A stretch of 64,000 nucleotides of DNA from assembly GCF_963924675.1 (NCBI RefSeq), contig NC_089228.1:97748394-97812393 (forward strand), read 5' to 3'. The notes beneath the pieces are model-generated. The model saw only the letters and a program-made list of their open reading frames with translations. It did no database searches and had not been told where the DNA came from. A program made the position numbers and the translations under genes. Position 1 is the first letter of the stretch. Every line of letters starts with the position of its first letter. Shown piece by piece: positions 38,381 through 50,784 of this stretch. The DNA is from Phocoena phocoena. Its lineage: Eukaryota; Chordata; Mammalia; Artiodactyla; Phocoenidae.

Positions 38381-38577
38381 GGGCTTCCCTGGTGGCGCAG
38401 TGTTTGAGAGTCCGCCTGCTGATGCAGGGGACATGGGTTCGTGCCCCGGTCCTGGAAGATCCCACATGCCGTGGAGTGGCTGGGCCCGTGAGTCATGGCC
38501 GCTGAGCCTGCGCGTCCGAAGCCTGTGCTCCGCAACAGTGAGAGGCCCGCGTACCGCCAAAAAAAAAAAAAAAAAAA
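38381..38577 (+). repeat. CHR SINE, the last one before TFAP2A
   Basis: Short young form with a pure A tail; duplication gtgtgc at 38374-38379 and 38578-38583. No further CHR SINE occurs to 64000. Confidence 0.94.
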
Positions 38578-38583
38578 GTGTGC

Positions 38584-39036
38584 CTACTTTTTTCATAACT
38601 ATCAGTGTATCAGTTAAGATGATTAGGGTTCAACTAAACAAAATGTCTTTTACTCACATGCTCAAATAAGTTCTGAGGTAGGATGCTACAGAGTCAGTTA
38701 ATTTAGCAGCTTAAAAAAAACCATGAAAGACTTAGAATTCTTTCCTTCTTTCCATTCTGCTATACCTTACTTGTGGTAGCTTCCTTCATGGTTACAAGGT
38801 GGCTGCAGCAGCTCCAGATGTCACATCCCTCATATCCCCCAGTGTGACACCCAAAACCTAGACGAGAAGTTAAGGGCATAACCTTATTTTCTGTTCCTTT
38901 CTAAGAGTGAAGAAAACTATCCCAAACACCCCATCCCCAATCGGATTGTTCCTTATAAGACCGAAAATTGCATCATGTGCTCATTCGTGAACCAATCACC
39001 AAAGAAAGAAGTAGACTGATCATAGCTGGCTTAAAT
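38584..39036. other. Intergenic, nothing recognised
   Basis: Short unique-looking stretch before the MER5A copy. Confidence 0.45.
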
Positions 39037-39180
39037 AAGTGATTCTCAACCCAGGCTGCACACTAGCATCACTTGGAGAGTTTTCAAAAACTGTCAAACT
39101 CTAGACCAATCAGTGAGAATCTCTGGAGGTGGGCCTGGGCATCAGTATTTTCAAAGAGCTCTCCAGAAGATTCTGATGAA
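39037..39180 (+). repeat. MER5A hAT DNA transposon remnant
   Basis: gtgattctcaacccaggctg, gcatcacttggagagttttc and gcctgggcatcagtattttc match MER5A; the L1 at 39183 truncates the far end. Confidence 0.8.
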
Positions 39181-39182
39181 CA

Positions 39183-40110
39183 GAGGGGTGATCACACCTG
39201 TTAGAATGGCTACTATCAAAAAGAGAAAAAATAACACATGTTGGCGAGGATGTGGAGAATAGGGAACCTTTGTGCCTTGTTGGTGGGAGTATAAATTGGT
39301 GCAGCCGCTATGGAGAACAGTCTGAAGGTCCCTCAAAAAATTAAAAATATAACTACCATGTGACCCAGTAATTCCTTGTCTGGGTATTTATTCAAAGAAA
39401 TCTAAAACACTAACTTGAAAAGATATATGCACCCTCATGTTCATTACAGCATTATTTATAATAGCCAAGATATGGAAATGACCTAAGTGTCCATCACTTG
39501 ATGAAAGGATAAAGCAAATGTGAGATATATAAAAATAGATATTATTCATTTATTTATTCATGTATTATTATAAATACGATATTATTCATCCATAAAAAAG
39601 GAAATCCTTCCATTTGCAACAACATGGATGGACCTTGAGGGCATTATGCCAAGTGTAATCAGACAAAGAAAGGCAACTACTCTATGATCTCACTTGTAAG
39701 TGGAATCTAAAAAACTAAGAAACAAACAAACAAAGAGCTCACAGATACAGAGAACAGATAGGTGGCTTCCAAAGTGGGAGCTGGGGGTGAGCAAAACGGG
39801 TGGAGGGGGGCAGAAGGGACAAAATTCCAGTTATAAAATGAATAAGCCCTGGGGATGTAATGCACAACATGGCAACTAGAGCTAATAACACTGAACTGCA
39901 TATTTGAAAGTTGCTAAGAGCAAAGATCTTCAAAGTTCTGATCACAAGAAAAAAAATGTGTAACTGTGCCTGGTGATGGGTGTTAACCAAACTTATTACG
40001 ATGATCACTTCACAATATAGACAAATATCAAATCATTATGTTGTACACCTGAAACGAATATAATATTGTATGTCAATTATACCTCAATAATAATTTAAAA
40101 AATAGTAATA
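39183..40110 (+). mobile_element. L1 3' end fragment, longer
   Basis: Begins in the end of ORF2 sequence (tggctactatcaaaaagaga, ttggtgggagtataaattgg) and runs to tatacctcaataataa. It is 5' truncated, abuts a MER5A copy and is the last L1 before the TFAP2A domain. Confidence 0.85.
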
Positions 40111-43100
40111 ATAAAACAGAAACTTCGGAATAAAAGAAAATAGTGCGGGGTGAGAAGCAGTGAATAGTCTAACTCTTAGATGAATCAAGATTCATCCCCT
40201 TGGGTAAGGGAGGGACCAGCCTCCCTTCTTGAGACATGTTTGGGTTGTCTGATAACTGAACAAAACTGGGGTTCTGTTAACAAGGAAGTAAGGAGAGAAT
40301 GGCTTTGCCAGGTTGATCGTGGTATTACGGACAAGATTTAAGAACTAGTCAGAGCTTTAGAAGCACCTCTCACTGATACAATATTATAAACACTGAAGAT
40401 GATTTTCATTTTTGAAGTCACATCAGTCTACGGCATAATCATTGGCCATGAGAGAAAATGAATTCCTTCCTGTTTCTTGGGCTCAGAGTGACTCAGACAT
40501 TGAGAAGCAGGTTTGTCAAGATGACAGAGGACCAAGGTAATGCATTTCAATGATGAAACAGGAAATTCATTCATGAGTATTGGGCATACCTCCAAAGTGA
40601 CTGCTTAGCCAGAAATGGGATAGCTAGTTTTTCCTACTTCTGTTTTATTATCCTCAATGAGAATGACAAAATATTAGATTACAGAGGAACTTAGAGAAAA
40701 TCTGGCTCCTACACTCCCCCCATACTGCCAACCTGCCACCCATTTTAATATTAGAAGAGACTGGGGCACAGAGAAGTTACACAATTACTGGAGATTACAT
40801 CAGGAGTCTGTGGCAAAAGTAAGACCTTTTCTCCTGCCCTGCGCTTAGTGCTCGTTCTTACAATAATTAGAGAGTTTCTCTGTTGTAGTTCTGTCTATCT
40901 AGACTGCATAGGAGGGGCTAAATAAACATGACTTAGGTTTAAGACTCAGTTTTCTAAAGGGACACATGGGGGCAGCAAATGTCTAGAAAAGAAATTACAC
41001 TTCTAACGTGCAGGCTGTAAATATATATTGAGAAAATGTTTGGAAATGGGATATTTGGGGGGGTTGGTTTTTTTATTTGATGGTATTGACATTGCTTGTG
41101 ATCCATATGTTACAACGTGGTATTGGGGATTTCAGAGAAAGTGGTAGTCACCATGATTCAGTTTTGCTTCCAAATGTGCCCCTGCAAAGAGATTATGAAA
41201 AGCACCATTTATCACTAGAAAGCGTGTCTTCGGAATGTTTATTAATAGTGAGCCACACCTCCCTCATAGAAGTTAATGAGATTTTGTGTCACACAGACTG
41301 GAGTAAGTATAGAAGAACTTACTGGTGAAGATTTCTTTTAGCTACTGTAATAACCCATTTTCATTGCTATGATTAACTGATGAATAAAAGGTTTTCTTTT
41401 TGTGGTTACTTCTATTTTTTATTTCCCCACTCATTTATCATTTTCTTTCTTATCATCAGTTGTTTCTTATTACCCTCAGTAACGCCCAAATAGTGATTTC
41501 TGAGGAATTATTCCCGCTGTCCTTCTATCACTCGTTATTCAAAGTGAAATTATCATATTGGAATTTTGTGCCATCAAACACCAGGCATGTGTCTAGATGA
41601 TGTTCAAGAGACATTAAACAAACAAGTAACTGCAGGCATATTCAGACCAGAAGTTTACATTTTCTGGTTTTCCTGTGATTTCAGTGGAGGCGGCACTCAT
41701 TCATGGGAGAGAGTCACCGATGAAAAGTCAACATTAGACTCAAGAGCCATTTCTCCAACATCTTCCAGAATCGAGGCTTTGGAGGTCATTTCTACCAACA
41801 CTGGTTGTTTCCCATCTGCACTTAACAATGGACACAAAGGTCATATTTAATCCCAACCCCTGTAAGGCAGAATGGATGCTTGAGTTTACAAAGATTTAGT
41901 CAAAAAGGTATCTTAAATCAGGCCTTTAATCCTGACCACAAACAGGACACAGTGTCATGGACTAAGTTAGTAGGGAACAGATGTGATGAAGAGAAGAGCT
42001 CCAGTCTGGACACTTAGCTCTTCTGACCCCTTTGGCCGTTAACAAGCTGAATGGTGCTGACCTCAGTATACACACCTGTACTGGGCTCAGAAGACGTATA
42101 TTTGTGGTGAAGAGCATTACGGTGAGAGCGCTAAGCCTCTAAAATTCTGTGATTCTGATTGTTTCTTTCTCAGTATACAGCTGTGGAAAGATACTGAGTT
42201 TTCTCTCTTTGAGAGGTTTGAGTCTGGTTGCCCTTGACTATCACAAGTCAGATTTTCTCTATCTAGTGCTAGCATTGGGACACACCAGACCTGCCAAGGC
42301 CAGGAAATCCTATTGTTTGAAGAAGTTTTGCTTTGTGAGCTTCTCTTTCTAGTAGTAAAAGCAAAAGCAAAAAAAAAAAAAAAAAAGTATTTAAAATCTT
42401 GTCAATATCCTGGGGGGTTTTTTTGGTATAAATATTTGAATGCAATAATGTAAAATGGATATGTATTTTTTCCCTATTTTACTTAACGTGGATTTTATAC
42501 AATGGTTGTTAAAATCCTCCAACAATGAAAAGAGAAGAATATGTATCTGGACAGTCTTTAGATATTTCTCCTTTATGCAGTACACTTGAGAGGATCATTC
42601 AAGCTGTAGTTTTTAAAGTAAAAAAAAATGAAGATAACTGGAAATTAAAAGCAGTCAAATGCTATTATCATCTGAGTCTTGGTTCAACTAAGTGTCTTGA
42701 CAACTTCACCTTTAGAAGTTCCTGAGGCAAACGAAAACCAGTTTTTCAAAATTAGAAATAAAATATTTAAACCAAAGACCACAGTTAACTTAATACCCTG
42801 TAACTTTGGTAGTTTAACTAGTAATTCTCAAAAGGAAGAGTCAGGTCAGAAACAGAACTGTGTGTATAAATTGTCAGGTTCTGGTGTTTGTTTTCAATCA
42901 CTTCTCAAGGGAAAACTTCCTTTTCATTCTTCTCAGCACCACCCTTCAGAGAAAAATTCTATAATTCTCATATCCACAATGTCGGGACTGAAATGGTCTA
43001 ATTAGAAAGGCTGTTCATACAATTTATGTTGTAAGATTCAGAAAGAATACGTTTTGAGTTTGAAAACAGATGAAATGTACCACGTCCATTTTTTAGAAAA

Positions 43101-43769
43101 AACTTATATATTTGACCTGGCCTTGTTTTAAATTGTCAACTTAAATCTCGAATGCAACTTGCAACGTTGAAAGGAGTACAGAAAAACACAATGGCATTTG
43201 AACAATGCCTCTCCAAGATTCCAGAGCCATGTTAAGTATTGTTTTATTTTGAAAAACAAAACCAAACATCTCGCTAGACTCAAGAAGAAAGATTCCCGCA
43301 CCTTTGACTGTTGAGTATGTAATTGGAAATCCGGAGGAGGCTGGCCTGTTATTTTGAGATACTTGATAAAAAGTCTTGCACAGCTTCAAAACGCTCACAG
43401 CAGAGCACTTTCATGCAGCCAGCCTTTCGGCATCAGGTGCAAAAGCAGTGAGGCTGCATTATTAGGAAATCACAAGACTTTAAGACACGGAAGTCTGGCA
43501 GGTTTTAATGGCAACCGACGTTTGCTCTTTTAAAGTCTGTGGTCGCGTGTAAAAGCAGTGGAGTTTGGTGTCTGCGGGTCCCGTGGAGCGCATCTTCGGG
43601 AGCTTCCTTCGGGAAAAGGCAAAGCGACTGTCTCCACTTTTTAAAGGAAGGCCTTACCTCGTACAGTATTTCTAAATTAAACTGACAGATCCTGGAGAAA
43701 ATCTCAGAGCACGCATTTCAGCCTGTTCCGCCAATAGGTAACTAAGACAAACTGAAAGTAAACAGAGCT
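40110..43769. other. Repeat-poor intergenic stretch upstream of the CpG islands
   Basis: No gene, no CHR SINE and no recognisable L1 is seen. Only a short A-run (42370-42386) and small direct or inverted motifs near 43440-43560 stand out. The absence of young repeats marks the start of the protected TFAP2A domain; distal regulatory elements may lie here. Confidence 0.5.
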
Positions 43770-44138
43770 TCGTCTGAGTCGATCCAAGACCCGGGACCGC
43801 TCCGGGCAGCGGGCGACGGGGCGAACTTGAAGGACCTGCACGAAGGGAACCGGGACTGAGCCCTCGCCGCTGCCCGGCTCTGCACGGCAGAAAGTTCGAG
43901 GCTCTGTTCCCAGACTTGTAGGAGACTTGCATCAGCTGAGGAGACTCTCTGTCTCCACCGGGCGCTAAATTCTGAGTGGGGATGAGCCCCATCGGATCCC
44001 CGCCCCCGGCCCGCCCGGGTTTGGCGCCAGAGCGCCCTCCCGACCGAGGGCCGCGCGTCGCGGGGACCGTCCTGCCGGCCGGGCGCCCCTAATCCCCGGA
44101 CCTGGGAGCTCACCCGGGCGGCCGCGCTGAGAGGCGGA

Positions 44139-44169
<31 letters not shown>

Positions 44170-44740
44170 TTGCGATCCTGAGCGCGCGGCTCGCCAGCGG
44201 CCACCGCGCGTCCCCTCGCGCCGCCCACCTGTTTGCCCAGATGTTTCCAAGAAAGGCCACTTGTATGTAGCCGGAAGGGTGACCAGGCCCCACCCGGGCA
44301 CACACCCTCCTCTAGATGTCATGGCCCGAGGGACAGCTGCTGGTGAAGCCCCGAGGGCCGGGCGCGCTCGCCGGGATGCGAGCCTGCAGCCAGTACCGTC
44401 CGGGAGCCGCTCCCAGCCAGCTCGGCGCACTTTGGGTCCAACTACCGCGAACTTGCCCTCGGGGAAGCTGGGGGAGGCCCAAGGGCGCTGCGACGGAGTG
44501 CGCACCTGCTCGGCAAACTTAACCCGACGAGTCTGGGGGTAGGAGGGAGGGAAGGGCGGAGATGTCCCTCCGCAGACGCAGGAAGAAGTCGGCGGCGACT
44601 GCAGGATTCGCGGTTTTCGGACTTGAGATTGACAGGACTCGCACGTGGCCTGAGCGAGTGAGACTGACACGCCAAGTAGGGTTCGAGGAGTTGGAAGCGG
44701 GGAGAGAAGGGCTGGACGAGGGAAGACTCGGGAATAAGAG
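43770..44740. promoter_or_regulatory. Upstream CpG island with (GGC)10 tract
   Basis: Dense CpG over nearly 1 kb, with a GGC trinucleotide run at 44139-44169, lies about 6.3 kb upstream of the first TFAP2A exon. The long frames on the minus strand owe their proline and alanine runs to the repeat and are not convincing proteins. It may be a promoter for a noncoding or antisense transcript, or a shared regulatory island; no transcript structure can be read here. Confidence 0.6.
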
Positions 44741-45090
44741 GAAGCCCAGAGCTCAGAGTTCCATCTGACCCCAAGAAAAACCCAGGTGTGGTTCTAAACC
44801 TGTAACCGGCGGAAACAGCAGACGCCAGCAGAGAGAAGCGGGGGAACGCTGTCTCGTAGGCTCTTGTTTAGCGGCGACGTTGAACTTGTTCTCGAGTTGG
44901 TGAATTCTGATGCAAGTTGCTTGAGAGATTTACCCGTCACCATACCTAGGACTGAGACACGCCCTGTTTTCCCGAAGACCGGACAGCTAAAGGTGGGGTC
45001 TCAAGTCCTTCACAAGGTCGAAGATGAAGGATGGCTGCAGATTGGAAAGTCAGCCCCCGAACTCTGCCTCAGGTAGAGGCACACATTTCC

Positions 45091-45275
45091 CTAGGCCAGT
45101 AGTTCTCAAGTTTGAGCGTGCACGAGCATCGTTGGAAGCTATTGTGCTCCTGGCTGGGCCCCAACCCTCACAGTTTTCAGTAGAGCTAAAGTGACGCCTG
45201 AGAATTTGCCTTTCTAGTAAGTTCCTAGGTGATGCTGACCTTGCTGGTCCCTGGACGGCACTTTGAGAGCCACTG
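45091..45275 (+). repeat. MER5 remnant, first of a tandem pair
   Basis: Begins ccagtagttctcaagtttga and ends actttgagagccactg, the inverted ends of a MER5 element, with internal gggccccaaccctcacag. Confidence 0.8.
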
Positions 45276-45281
45276 CCTAAG

Positions 45282-45460
45282 CCATTGGCTCTCAAATTTG
45301 CACAGTGCAATCACCTGGAATACTTAAAAAAATATTTATGCTTGGGTCCTACCCTCAGAAGTTCTGATTCAACTGATTTGGGTGCCACTTGGGTATCAGG
45401 ATTTTAAAACTCTACAGGTGATTCTAACATACAGCAAAGTTCGAACAGTACTGCCTTAAA
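45282..45460 (+). repeat. MER5 remnant, second of a tandem pair
   Basis: Begins cattggctctcaaatttgca and includes aatcacctggaatacttaaa, ggattttaaaactctacagg and gtgattctaacatacagcaa. Confidence 0.8.
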
Positions 45461-46559
45461 TCGTCCATCGCCCCAGACAACTTTTGTCGGGGGAGAGGGG
45501 ACAGGGACCTTCTCCCAGCCTGCTCTTGGTGACTTTGCTGGCTTTGAAGCTAGCTTCCCAGTCTTTGGAAAGGAAAAGCCTTTGCCTTACACATGTTTTG
45601 CCACTGACACAAGCACGATGTTGAATGTCCGCTTTTATCAACCATACAGGAATTATAAAGGATGAAACAATTCTCCCCAAGGCCTTAAGGACACAATGAT
45701 AATGTAACATTGATAATTCTGCCTGCACTGTACGGAAGCCCCTTCAGCCACCGGGGCTCAGGATCTCCCATGAGGAGCCAGAGAGATCTCTCAGGGTTAG
45801 TGATGACAGACTTTTCAGTCTGGACCTATGGAGAATGAGAGTCCCAAATCCAGGCTGGGTCATAGGCACTGCATCCAAACTGGCCAAACGCTGACCTGCC
45901 CCGTTAATATTGGCTGTGGGGAAATCTCACTGGCCTCTGGCTGGAAGAGTGGGAGTGAGTGGGCGTGGTATTGGGTGTCCAGGATCGCTCGTGCGCGAAC
46001 CCAAACTCCGGCCATACTGTGTTGAGTTACTGATACCAAGACTGAAGGGTGGGGATGAGGGTGGGAAAGCGCGTTCTCTTCATCTTTCAGAAGGGCCACG
46101 TGAGAGGCAGAGGCACCCGCGCCCCAGAGGATCCCCCCAGAGGCACCCCGCTGTGAATGGGTTTGGCTGCCTGGAGGGTTTCTCACCTCATTCTAGACCA
46201 ACCAGGACAGGGATGGAGATAATAACCCAAGAGACCGGGTCCTCACAGAGATTATAACTTCCCAAGACTTCTGCCTTTCCTGGCCACTTGGCGGGTACTT
46301 AACCCTCCCCCCATCCAGAAGCAAGTGCACGGGGGTCACGTGGGGGGTAAGGGGAGCAGAATCCTCCCCCGCTAGTCAGGAACTCCGGGAGACTATCCTT
46401 TGGGCCGTGCAGTCCCCCTGTGGGAGAAAGAGATCAAAAGGGACCCTGGAGTTTTCCAGAACGCACTCTTCCCTCTCTGCCCGTCTATGGTGGTGCTGGG
46501 GGACGTTGCTTTGGAGCGTCTTGGAAGACACCAGGAAAGTAGACATTGGAATGGAGGAG
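45461..46559. other. Intergenic within the TFAP2A upstream domain
   Basis: Repeat-free, moderate GC, no exon recognised. Confidence 0.45.
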
Positions 46560-46804
46560 CTGCAGATGGGCGGATTCCACAGAGTCCAGAGGGCGATTCG
46601 GCGCTCTGCCGGGCGCAGTCCCAGCATGGGCTCCCCTGTCACACCGCCGCGCCAGCGTGCGGACTACCCTCTGCGTCCCTGGCCTGGAGGGTCACGGCGT
46701 GTCCAAGCGATTTTCCCTGGAAAAGAGTTGGGAGAGTTCCCCTTTCCTTTGCGCGCTCACCCCCCCCCCCCGCTTTCCGCCCCCCTCCCCCGCGCGAACA
46801 CGCG

Positions 46805-46836
<32 letters not shown>

Positions 46837-47285
46837 CTTCGCGCGCTTCTTCGCTGGGGTTTCCCTGCGGGGCAGATTACTTTATGACAGGGTGTGATAA
46901 GTGGTGATTTTGTTCCTCTTTTGATGGCAGGATTGCTTTGTAAACAGAAGCGCAAACTCGTTCCGATAGTGGTTCCGCACCAGTGCGCGGCGGCAGCCCT
47001 GGCGCAGCGGGCGGCGGGGGCCGCGGCTGCACCTGTCACCTGGGTCCGGGAGGGACCCGAGCCGCGCTGGGCGGGGGCATGCCGCGCGATACTCTGGCCT
47101 CCAGGCCGTCTCGGTTTTCGGCCTCTGGGCCGCCGGGCTTGCAGTACATCCCAGGCCTGCTGTACCCACTGCTCCAAGAACTCCCAGCTGCAAGTGCGTG
47201 CCTGGAGGGGCCGCGGTGGGCGCACGTCAGCTCGCGGGGCCGCCCTTCTGCCCTCTCCCTGGCACCTATGGTAAGAGGTTTGGCT
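46560..47285. promoter_or_regulatory. CpG island with poly-C and CA tracts
   Basis: A GC- and CpG-rich segment contains a C-run (46761-46771), a CA microsatellite (46801-46838) and CpG-dense sequence at 46970-47240. No coding exon was found. It forms part of the chain of islands upstream of TFAP2A. Confidence 0.5.
46801..46838. repeat. (CA)n microsatellite
   Basis: CA repeat with CG interruptions, within a CpG island. Confidence 0.9.
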
Positions 47286-48049
47286 TCTTTCTTCTGTGGT
47301 TACCGGTAACCTTATTCCTTTGCCCTAGTCCAACTGGAGGTTTGAGGGGGCTTTTGTGAGCTGGAGGGAGGAATCGCTCAAGGTGAAGGCCTCAGGTCTT
47401 GGCGCGGCAGGACACAGCTCAATTCCCCTCAAACTTTTCCCCTGAGTGGTCCAGCCCTCTCCTTCCCTGTTCAGCCTGGGTGCCAGTTTACCCTCGGAGG
47501 GACCCAGGAAAGACCCCACGTTGACTTAGGCTCTCTCAGGCCCAACGGGCGTGGAAGGTGAGCCTCTGCAGGAGGAGAGGCGCTAGGCACAGCAGGTGGT
47601 AACTCATTATTTCCCAGTAATCCCGACTCCTCTAAGGGGAAGGCGAAGCCGGCCACCGAAGGCCTGAACTTCCGAGTTAACCCATTGCTCAGGTCTAGAT
47701 TTCCAAATCCCTTAAGGAGCTTCAAGTGGGGCCCTGGGGGTTTGGCACTTGAATGAAAAGATGGGAAGATTCCTGGAGGTTCTGGGGTGGAGTAAATGCA
47801 CCTCCAGCAGAGCTTTTGCCCTGAGGGAAAGATTGTTCCCGGTGCAACTTTGGGGGTGATGGAGCTGGGAGCGGGGGTTTACGGGTACAGAAGTAGATTC
47901 CAGCCAGCTATCCCGGGACACCAGGGGCCTCAGAAAACCCGAGCTCAGCATTATCTGAAGCCGGGAGCTCTCTGCAACCTGACACCAAGTCATGCCACTC
48001 CTTCCCGAATCTCAGGGCGCCTGCACTGAGCAACGTACAAAAAGTTTTG

Positions 48050-49290
48050 AGATTGGGCTGAGAGAGTCCCAGGACCTGTTCGCTGCGGAACCTGCTCTGT
48101 GGTAGCAGCGCCGGGAGGGGGAAGGGGCCCGGTAAAAAAATAAAAGGAGAGAGCGAGAGAGAGACGAAAGGCAAAGTTTTCCCTGATTTGCAAGGGGCCT
48201 GAGGCCGAAGTTCTGCAGACTGCTTGGGTGCTGCGACAGTCGCTCAGAGCAGTTAGTGGCCGTGGGCCTGCTCTGGCACTGGGCGCAGCTGGCACATTGG
48301 GGAGGCTGACTGGAGCCTGGGCGCTGGATGAAGCTGTGAGGGGTCCCCTCCCTCTCTTCGCCCCCCAGGGCTCCTTCCTGGAGGCGGCAGGATCGAGGTT
48401 CGGAGCTACGGAGGAGGTCGAGGTGGAGAAAGGCCCCGCGGGGCGAAGCAGGTGTCTGTGGAGCAAGGGGAAGGGCGTACACTCGGGAAGACGGGGGTTG
48501 CGAGGAGGCAGTCGCAGGAGGCGCCCTGAGCCACAGCGCCCGGCTGCGATGCGAAAAGGGAAGCAGCGATGGCGTTGACACGAACTAGACGTGAACCGGT
48601 CTCGGGTGCTCTGAGCGGGGGGACTGGAGCGGGGCAGCACGTCCCTGGGCAGGCTCCGCGGCCTCGGCGCACCACGCGCGTGCCGTGCTGAGCGCTTTGC
48701 GTCCATTCTCCTGGCCAAGTCTCACAAATTCTCCATTTTACAAGGGAGCCAACTGACGTTCAGACGAGTTCAGTCACTTGCCCTAGATCACTCATCTGGT
48801 AAATGTCAACGACTAAGCTGAGTTTGGACCCCAAGTGGTCGTACTCCAGAGCTAGATTCTCGCTCCCGGCCGCTCCCGGATTCCTCGCGTCCCTCCCCGC
48901 TTCTCTCCCCTGCCGTCACTCTGGTGCCCGCGCCCGGCATCTGAGCGGACACCAGTGGCCCTCAGGCCCAAGGCCTGGGCTGCTTCACTTCCAAGTCGTC
49001 CTGTCCACGTCCATGCAACCCTGCACAGCGGCTTGGCTTCGCACCTAAGCACACTAGAGGCTTTGCCTCCCCTCCCCCCCGAAAAAGTACCGAAGTTGGA
49101 GTTGGCACTCTTCTCGCCCCACACCGGCCCCAGTACCAGCCCTCCGGTCCTTCCCGGGCAGGGCCTGGCCCAGCCAGCCGGGTCCCAGGTCCCTCCGGCT
49201 CTCGCACCCGTAAAAGGGAGAAGCCAGGCTGCCGGGGCCTGAAACAGCGCTCGTTTCTAAGGCAGCGCAGCACCTCCCGCCGGAGTCTCG
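48050..49290. promoter_or_regulatory. CpG island upstream of TFAP2A
   Basis: CpG-rich sequence contains a perfect AP-2 consensus, gcctgaggc (48197-48205), and an embedded ancient MIR fragment at about 48685-48855. No exon is recognised. The AP-2 site is compatible with the known positive autoregulation of TFAP2A, but this site is not proven to be bound. Confidence 0.5.
48685..48855 (+). repeat. MIR fragment inside a CpG island
   Basis: MIR core remains: ctccattttacaagggagcc, cagtcacttgccctagatca, gagtttggaccccaagtggt. Its survival in the gene's regulatory region is notable. Confidence 0.65.
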
Positions 49291-50029
49291 CAGAGCTACA
49301 GGCGGGTCCTACGCGTGTGTCCGGCGCTCTGGAGAACTCGGCTTCCCCCCAAACTATTTCGAGAGCTAGAAAGAGCCGGACAAGTTAAATATAGGCAGGA
49401 ATGGGTTAAAAACGCCATAATTTAAGGTATTTAAAATTCGCAAGGAAAAATACAAAACAAAACAAAACACCTGCAAACAAAACCCACACTTGTTGAGCAA
49501 GGTTCTAAGGCAGGTCCAAGAAAGTTTCCAATCAACCAGATAATCGGCACCGGGACGAGAGTCCCACAGCCCAGGCACGATTAATATGCCTAGGGGACAC
49601 AGGAACTCCCGAGAGACACCACCACACCACCCCTGAGAAGGCCGGGAGGGTGCAAGGCCATCTGGGCCGGCCACCAGGGATAGAGGCTCTTGCGCGGGAT
49701 TAGAAAGGGGAGGCTTTGGTGCGGGGACAAGTCTTCTCCACTCCTCAGCGTGGAGCTGGCCTTTTGCACACATTTGCCTGAGGAGTCAGAGAAGATGATT
49801 TGAAACCGGTTCTTTGTTCCTCTCGCAGTGCCCATGAGTAACTGGGCCTGTCCCAGGAGTCCCTGGCCCAAGCCCTGGGCTGGTGGCTGCCGGACTGGGG
49901 CTGGCGCAGTTGCAGCGCCAGCGGGGTCCGAGGCTGAGCTCCTGACCCTCGCTTCCCTCCCGGCCAGGTGTGGCTCCTACAGAGGTGAGCTCCTTGGGAG
50001 CCCCAAGTCCGGTGGCTTCTCGTAAAGCT

Positions 50030-50095
50030 CCCTTCTAATTAGAGCAGCGGTGAAATCATTTAGGTGATTTCATCTGTAATGGGAAAGCAGCCTCC
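50030..50095. promoter_or_regulatory. Homeodomain-type inverted repeat upstream of the MSIL promoter
   Basis: A taatta core (50036-50041) is followed by a perfect 8-bp inverted repeat, tgaaatca/tgatttca, at 50051-50058 and 50065-50072 with a 6-bp spacer. It lies about 720 bp upstream of the TATA box and is distinct in composition from its GC-rich flanks. Confidence 0.35.
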
Positions 50096-50258
50096 ACCCC
50101 CAGCCCAAACCTCAGCTGACCATCCCAGAGCCACCGATGCCCCTTTCTCCCTTTAAAAAGTTTTAGTGGAAAAGATACAGAGCCGGGAAGCCACAGAGGA
50201 ATGGGGGCGGGGCGGGGAGTCGTGAAAGTGAGAAGAGAGGGCGGACCTTAAATAGAAG

Positions 50259-50300
50259 TGTGAGTGTATGTGTGTGCGCGTGTGTGTGTGCACGCGTGTT
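50259..50300. repeat. (TG)n stretch
   Basis: Imperfect TG/CG dinucleotide repeat. Confidence 0.8.
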
Positions 50301-50784
50301 TGACTCTCTGCGGAGGGAGGAGACGAAACCTAAAAGTCAGAAATGAAACAGAATCGTGAACGTCTTCACCTACTGGGAAACACTTTGATCTGAGATCCGA
50401 CGCTGAAGCAGCCCTGGGGGTTGCAGACTCGAATCCGCGAGGTTGAACCTCGCAGGCCGGCGGGGAGGCCTGGACCGGGGATATGGCTTCACCGCGTGCA
50501 TCCAGGTGCGCGGCATCTATCGGTTCTGACCCAGTCTCCGGGCCTTGCCCTCCCGCCCCCCCAAGGGCTGGAGATTCTCCCAGCCCCAAAGTTCCGAAAG
50601 GGAAGAGAGCCAAGGGAAGAGCGTGTAGATGCCCCCATGGCTCGAGTGCGAAAACACACCAAGTCACACTCGCGTCGCTCCCAGCACACTCCAGCAGGCA
50701 GTCTGCCTGGGTTCTCCGGCCAGGGATTGACCGGGAAAGCGGGTTGGGGCTGCTGGGAAAAGCTGGAGCTGATGGCGAGATTGC

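Noticed and set aside
43742..44670. Minus-strand frames of 186-187 codons with proline and alanine runs
   Set aside because: The runs come from the GGC repeat; no recognisable domain and overlapping frames on the same strand.
47990..48718. 242-codon minus-strand frame
   Set aside because: CpG-island frame without domains, crossing into the MIR-flanking sequence; no supporting splice or start context.
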